Below, piece after piece: positions 58,640 to 64,000 of a DNA stretch of 64,000 nt. Made by a program: the position numbers and the translations under genes. The first letter of the stretch is position 1. The number at the start of each line of letters is the position of its first letter. The notes beneath the pieces were generated by a model. It saw only the letters and a list, made by a program, of their open reading frames with translations, was not told where the DNA came from and did no database searches. Origin of the DNA: Acanthornis magna (Eukaryota > Chordata > Aves > Passeriformes > Acanthizidae); contig JAWUZG010000016.1 of the NCBI GenBank assembly GCA_036785705.1, forward strand, positions 124,001 to 188,000, given 5' to 3'.

Positions 58640-59260
58640 TCCCTCGGAGCTGTCAGGCTCAAGCAAGCACTTGGAAGGAGATTTATATTTTGTTGATTAC
58701 AATGGTAATAAGCCACAAACACAAATTCAAAGACTAAGAGTGAACCAAACCCATGTTCTCTTTGAGCGAGATAAAATCTCTGCCTTTTACACGCCTATCT
58801 ATTGATGTGTTCCTGGATAAAATGTGTAATTTTAATTAACTGAAAGTACCTGCCTTTTTTTTATTGGACTTGGTGCTAAAAACAAAGAAAATCAGACAGC
58901 GAAAATTCCATGCTGGCTGAGTGCATTTTTCTTTTGTGCTGAGGAATTGGTGTGTGCACCGCTTCCCTCTCCATCAATACACATTAGTGTGTAATTGGTC
59001 ACTATAAAAATATCCCCCCTCAAGGTGTTCAGTGTCAATTAGCATCACTTTGCTAATTCTCTTGCCAAACAGGTACAGGAATCTATATGTTAAGCTTCTC
59101 TGATGCAGGCTCCATAGATAAATTTCCTATTAGTGAAGCAGCTACAGGGAATGTAATTATCCCTAAAATTAGTAAGGAAAAGAAGAAAACCTAAAAACAA
59201 ATGTGTCGATACAGAACTAAAGTTAAGCACAAGGAAATTAGATTCTTTACTGTAATTGTT
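58640..59260. promoter_or_regulatory. candidate conserved regulatory element
   Basis: AT-rich, repeat-free and non-coding. It contains an exact inverted pair AATTAGCA (59037-59044) / TGCTAATT (59051-59058) with a 6-base spacer, the arrangement of a paired-homeodomain site. TTTAATTAAC lies near 58831 and GTAATTGGTC near 58991, with further ATTA words to 59250. Composition suggests an enhancer-type conserved element; no conservation data were available. Confidence 0.32.
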
Positions 59261-62200
59261 TAATACTCTTCTAGTAGGAAATATTTGTCTCTATTATTTC
59301 AACTATTATGTCAAAACCACGTCCATTTCACACACATATTTTTAAGTATGGATGGAGGTATATATACTTTATTTATCTATGCATGCCTCAAGAGTGCTGG
59401 GGTTTTTTTTGTTGGATCTCAGGATTATTTGGTCAGTTCAGATCCTTGATCAGACTAAATAAGAATTTTAGGTCAAGAATTTATATTTACAGTGAACAAA
59501 ATATCTGAGCAAATGGGTGTTTCATGAGAGCTAACTTTTAATCTCCATCCAGGCCCAAGTTTCAAACACTCTTTCCTGGATATCCTCTCTCTGCCCAAGG
59601 GTTTTGCCATCTCACTCTCAACACCACCCTGTTGTTTGGCTAGTGAGACATGTTGTTTCTCTATCTCAACCAAGGATTTTGCCAAGTCCTGTTGCTTCCA
59701 CTTCTGTAGCATATTTAGAATTCCTCCAGCCCTCTCTATCTCAAAATTCTTGGCCCTGCACAACTGTTTTATTTTGGCTGCTAGAAGCCCAAACTAACCT
59801 CACCAGATTTTGGCTGGCAACACACATCTTTTTAACCATGTCTGTTTTTCCCTGGGCACATCCTTGTTTACTGAGTCTGGTGGTGGTGGAACCAGTACAG
59901 TAAAACTCAGCACACAAAGACACTGAGGAAAATCCATGCTGAATCTTTAAAACAAACAGAAGTGCCACAAAACAGAGCTGAGGACATGGCTTAGCCTAAA
60001 TATCAAATTTTCTTTGTTGTTCTTTTTTTTTTTTTTTTTTGAGGATAGGTGTATATTTCTACTGACTACAGCTTCTTTTTAATGTTTCCAAAGTGTAAGC
60101 ATACAATGCACAGTTTTCATTTTTTGTGCCCAGTTTGCACACAGGTGAATGCCCACAAGCAACTCTCTCTGGGTAAGGGAAAACATGATACAGAGACTCT
60201 GTGACTCTCCCATTAAATCTCACTGAACTGGGCTATTACAGCTAATAATGTCTGTTAATATATTAGTGGACTGCTGGTTAATGTACATTGGCAGATAAAT
60301 GCAGATGTTGGTAAAATATAAAAGTACAAACACAGTCTTCTGCTGCAAATCACTTTTTCCTTTATTACCTTTCCCAAGTAAAATTCAGCTTTGATTCCAG
60401 TAGCAAATTCTTAAGCAAAGCTCAGATAACATTTATCCCAGACCATTTTTATCACTATTATCTTCCTTCTCTGGTGGGTTAGATAGAGCACCAACTTCAA
60501 CAGTTTTCCTACATACAAGGTGCACAAGGTTGTCTTCATTGAAGAGTTGTTTCAGTGGTTTACTAAAAGACAGGGTTCATCTTTTTTTTTTTTTTTAATT
60601 TTTTAGAGCTTTTTATAAAACCCATTTTCACTGCACTTGGAAAATGTGACTATACAATGGGAAAGGGCAGGCCCTCCTTTTTTTTTCTTGTCTGAACACA
60701 ATGGCAGGATAAGGGAGGCACCGTTCCTTACAAGGAATACACTTTAATCAAGTTGCCCAGCACCAAGTGTTTGTCTTCCACCACTTTAGATGCCAATGTT
60801 TGTTTTCTCTCTGGAAGAAGAAACAGACAACACTTTTAATTTTAATAAAAATCTTTCAGAATGAAGCAAACAGATGACCTAATTTGGAGGATCGACTTCT
60901 TTGCTTGGGTTGCAAAAAAAGGCAAAGATGACTGGCAGGCTCCCATACAGCATTGCTGGAGGAGGTTTAACACTTTCCTGCTCAGTTTGTTAGCTGGAAG
61001 TGTGAGATCAATTGCAATATGGTTTAATTCCACTTTCCCTACTCCAGGAACAGTGTCCTTACAATCACATACTGTTTGGCTTGAGTAGAAGCTGCAAAAT
61101 ATGCTGCTGTGACTAAAGCTCCAGTCGGAAAGGTGGAAATCTGATTTTATTAAACACATGTGGATGCCTGTTAAAATTGCTTCTGCAGCTAAAGCCAAGA
61201 TTTCATCTTCAGTTTCACAACAGTCTCATTCTCTGGTATGTATCCATTGTTTCCAGGTTTAAGGATATCAAAACAAATCTTCTAATATGTTTTTTTAACC
61301 TACAGTACTGGTTGTCTAAGTATACAAAGAAAAGAAATCATAATCACAAGAAAGACCAATCTTTCACCTAAATAATTCACTTCAAGCATCCATGTTTGTG
61401 AAGAAAAACACAAAATCATTAAAGACTCCTAGTGCAGGGAAATTGAAATGCTTATTTACTGTGAATTTTCATGGCCAATTTCCAGGATTTTGAACTCGAG
61501 TGCTACATTTTTTATGCTATTGGCTGACAGCAGATAACAACATTTGAGGGCTTCAAGCATCTTGCCCTGTCTGGATGTACCATCCAGTAACAGCAGAGAC
61601 TTACTTTATTCTTTGTGACCAGGTAGAAATAACAGCCTGAAGGCTCCTGTTCTGTTCTAGGCTTCATCTCCTTAAAGCTAAATCTCCCACCCTTTTCTCC
61701 CAGCAACACTGAACTCCCAAATTCAAGGGAGGGAAGGACAAAAGGAAGGATGAAGATGCAGAAACATGAAACCTAAGTCTTCTCTCCCCTTCATCACCTC
61801 GAATATTAAAGGAGCAGCCCTGTTGCCACTGAGCTGCAGGTACAAAAGGTGCCAGCCCTGCAGTTTGTCCTCCTGAGGCTCCCTGGGAATTCAGGAGGGA
61901 CGCCAGGTAAGAGGAGACAGGGGATAGTGGAGGACTGGAACCAATGTGTTTTCTGCCATGCACTTCTGCCCAGATAAATCCCTACTTGCCTTGCTCACAG
62001 TCTTTAACAGGTGAAACTTGGAATCTATCAACTTGTCTACAAACTACCAAAAATTATCATATTAACTATCAGCCACCATGAGATGGTTTCCCTTGGAACT
62101 TGTGCTCCAGTGGTGAGTGATGCCAACTGTTGGAAATATAATTCTTAGTTTTCATTTAAACTTGCCTTAGTGTAGCTTCCTATTGCACATTCTGGTTATT

Positions 62201-64000
62201 GTGATGCCATACAGCATCTCCCTGCAAGGGTGAATTGTGCAAAACTGAGGCACACCATGATACTGGGTTTCTTTGGTTTTTTAATTTTGTGAGCAGGTTC
62301 TGGGACCTGCTTTTCTGCCTGTCTGCACTAGAGCATAGAGCTGGTATTACTGACAGCAAAGAGCTGCTTTGGAGGTCCAGGATACTGTTCAGTGCAGCTA
62401 ATGCACAAAAATAAATGGTCTCTTGTACAGATCTTGCAGTAATACCTGGCTGGACACAGAACACCTTAAGAGGGGCATTGACTGATGGCAAGCATGGGAT
62501 TCAATCTTTGTCCCAGATCCATCCATGAATGGATCAGTCCTCATTTTCACAAAATCATTGTTTATTCTACTGGCCCACTAATCCCTACTATTAAAGCAAG
62601 TGGTACCATGAATGGTCTTGCAGAGTCTCCACAATCTTGAGCTGCCCAGCACTTAGGTGTGTAGCAAGGTGCTGCATGCAAACACCTCCACCCAAAAGAT
62701 GGTAATTTCCTTGATTATTGCTCTGTTTTACCTTTGCCATCTCTTAGGGCAATTCCCCTCCATGGGCACTATCCATAGATACCAGCTGCCTTCCTGTTGG
62801 AGCCAGCAGCTGCTACTAGCTCTGCGCTATTCATTTGGCAGAGCTCTCACTCCTAAGCAGGTTGCTACAGTTTATGGCCATTTCCCTGTGTTGGAGGGAC
62901 CAGGAATGAAGGTGTTTTCATGTGCTTTCAGCCCACATCACCTCTGTGTTATATGGAATATCCAGCTCCCTGAAATCACATCCCCTGCTCGCTGCTGACA
63001 TTGGGGAATCATATGGATTCAAAGGTACAAAATGTGATTTGCTATGTACTTTTCCTACCAGACGCTGTAAACCACATTGGGATTTATTTTACCATTTATT
63101 TTAGTATTACCAGGAGGATGTTGGATTAATATGTCCTCTACCAAAACCAGCAACACTTTTTTGTGTGCTGTGTCACAACACTCTGTACCAGCAGAGAGTT
63201 TGTCCCATAAACTGGATGGAAGCTGAACATGCAGGACTCCTGCACGAACAATGGATTGTTCTGGAGAATAATCTGTAAAAATCCTGCTAGATCTCACCCA
63301 CAGAGAGGTGTCAGAGATCCCAAGCTGGGACTAAAGAGTAACTGCTGGCACCAAGGATAGATACCTAAAGACTTCATTACACACAAAGCAGCCACTAGGC
63401 TAATCAACTCCAGCTAAGGGTTTCATATAGATCAAAACAGTTCAAAACAAACATCTCACCATCCATCAGCCATGCTCTTTTCTCTTTTATTTTTTTGTTG
63501 TTGTTGTGAGAAAATGGGCAGAAAACAAGTGGAGAAATATAAATTAATTGTCCATAGACTGGAAATCTTTTTTTTTTTTCTGGGCAGCTCCATTCCTGAG
63601 TCAGCTATCTGTGTGCACTGCCAAAGGAAGTAATGGAAGTTGTCTATACAAAAGAAAGGGAGCACAAATCAACAGGAGAGAAAATTGGGTTTATCTTGAG
63701 CCACTGGCAAAAACAAAGCTATCAACCATGTGAAACAAGACAGGGCTCACTGCAGAATTGCAGAGTCCCTGTACTGCATTGATGATATCTAAGTTGCGTG
63801 ACTGCTTTGCAGCTCTTTTGCCTTTAATTCAACAGTATCAGCCTTCAGATTGCTTCTCAGCCTATCTGCTTGCAGACACTACTGCATTGATTTCCATCTG
63901 GTGCATGTTTTAAAAGTTTTCCTCACAACCTTAAGGATCAACTGCCCTTTTTTTTTTAAAGTTTTTACAGTACTTCAGATTATGAAGCTTGTTGAAGAAA
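59261..64000. other. unassigned AT-rich DNA with poly-T runs
   Basis: No gene or transposon is recognised in the last 4.7 kb. Simple sequences are T18 at 60023-60040, T15 at about 60582-60596, (TTG)4 at about 63490-63507 and a T-run at about 63568-63580. Open frames (largest 118 codons, 60842-61198 reverse) show no recognisable domain. The window ends without a boundary feature. Confidence 0.5.

Noticed and set aside
1..64000. CRISPR arrays, bacterial operons, phage or toxin systems
   Set aside because: No spaced direct repeats and no bacterial coding density; base composition and CR1 elements show vertebrate DNA.

Overview
The window looks like a 64 kb piece of a bird chromosome, probably inside a very long intron or between genes. 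The main evidence is a set of chicken-repeat-1 (CR1) LINE fragments with the bird-type 3' end, an 8-bp tail repeat of the ATTCTATG kind next to the 'GGTTGGAAGGGACC / CATCTCATTCCACCCCCCTGC' block. There are also older, strongly decayed CR1 copies of the kind shared by birds, turtles and crocodilians. The wording of the younger copies resembles songbird and other neoavian CR1, but the order of bird is not settled. Nothing bacterial, viral or organellar is visible, and bacterial features such as operons and ribosome binding sites do not apply.

I found no protein-coding gene I can name. No long open frame has the look of a known domain, except reverse-transcriptase remnants in CR1. The long open frames at 4.3-5.3 kb are by-products of a tandem repeat. 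Three short stretches look like isolated exons (43133-43342, 56890-57138, 57610-57936); they are listed at low confidence and I recognise none of them.

Layout: 0-3.7 kb unassigned, with one young CR1. 3.7-5.2 kb is the most striking locus: an old CR1 reverse-transcriptase fragment, then a 600-bp CpG-rich block, then a 433-bp low-complexity array (A/C tract, then GGGAAA, GGGGAT, GGGAA and GGAAA repeats), including 228 uninterrupted purines. 5.2-7.8 kb is GC-rich, low in CpG, with a 48-bp tandem duplication and a perfect 23-bp palindrome. 8-18 kb is AT-rich with one old CR1. 18-18.5, 29.1-29.6, 47.4-48.3 and 58.6-59.3 kb are AT-rich stretches dense in homeodomain, SOX or POU-like words and are candidate conserved regulatory elements. 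31.8-42.4 kb is the repeat-rich part, with eight CR1 fragments in both orientations. The rest is unremarkable AT-rich DNA with short simple repeats.

There is no multi-gene system here. What works together, if anything, is regulatory: a possible CpG-island start site beside a structure-prone purine tract, and several putative distal enhancers. All function statements are inference from sequence read by eye; no alignment or search was run.
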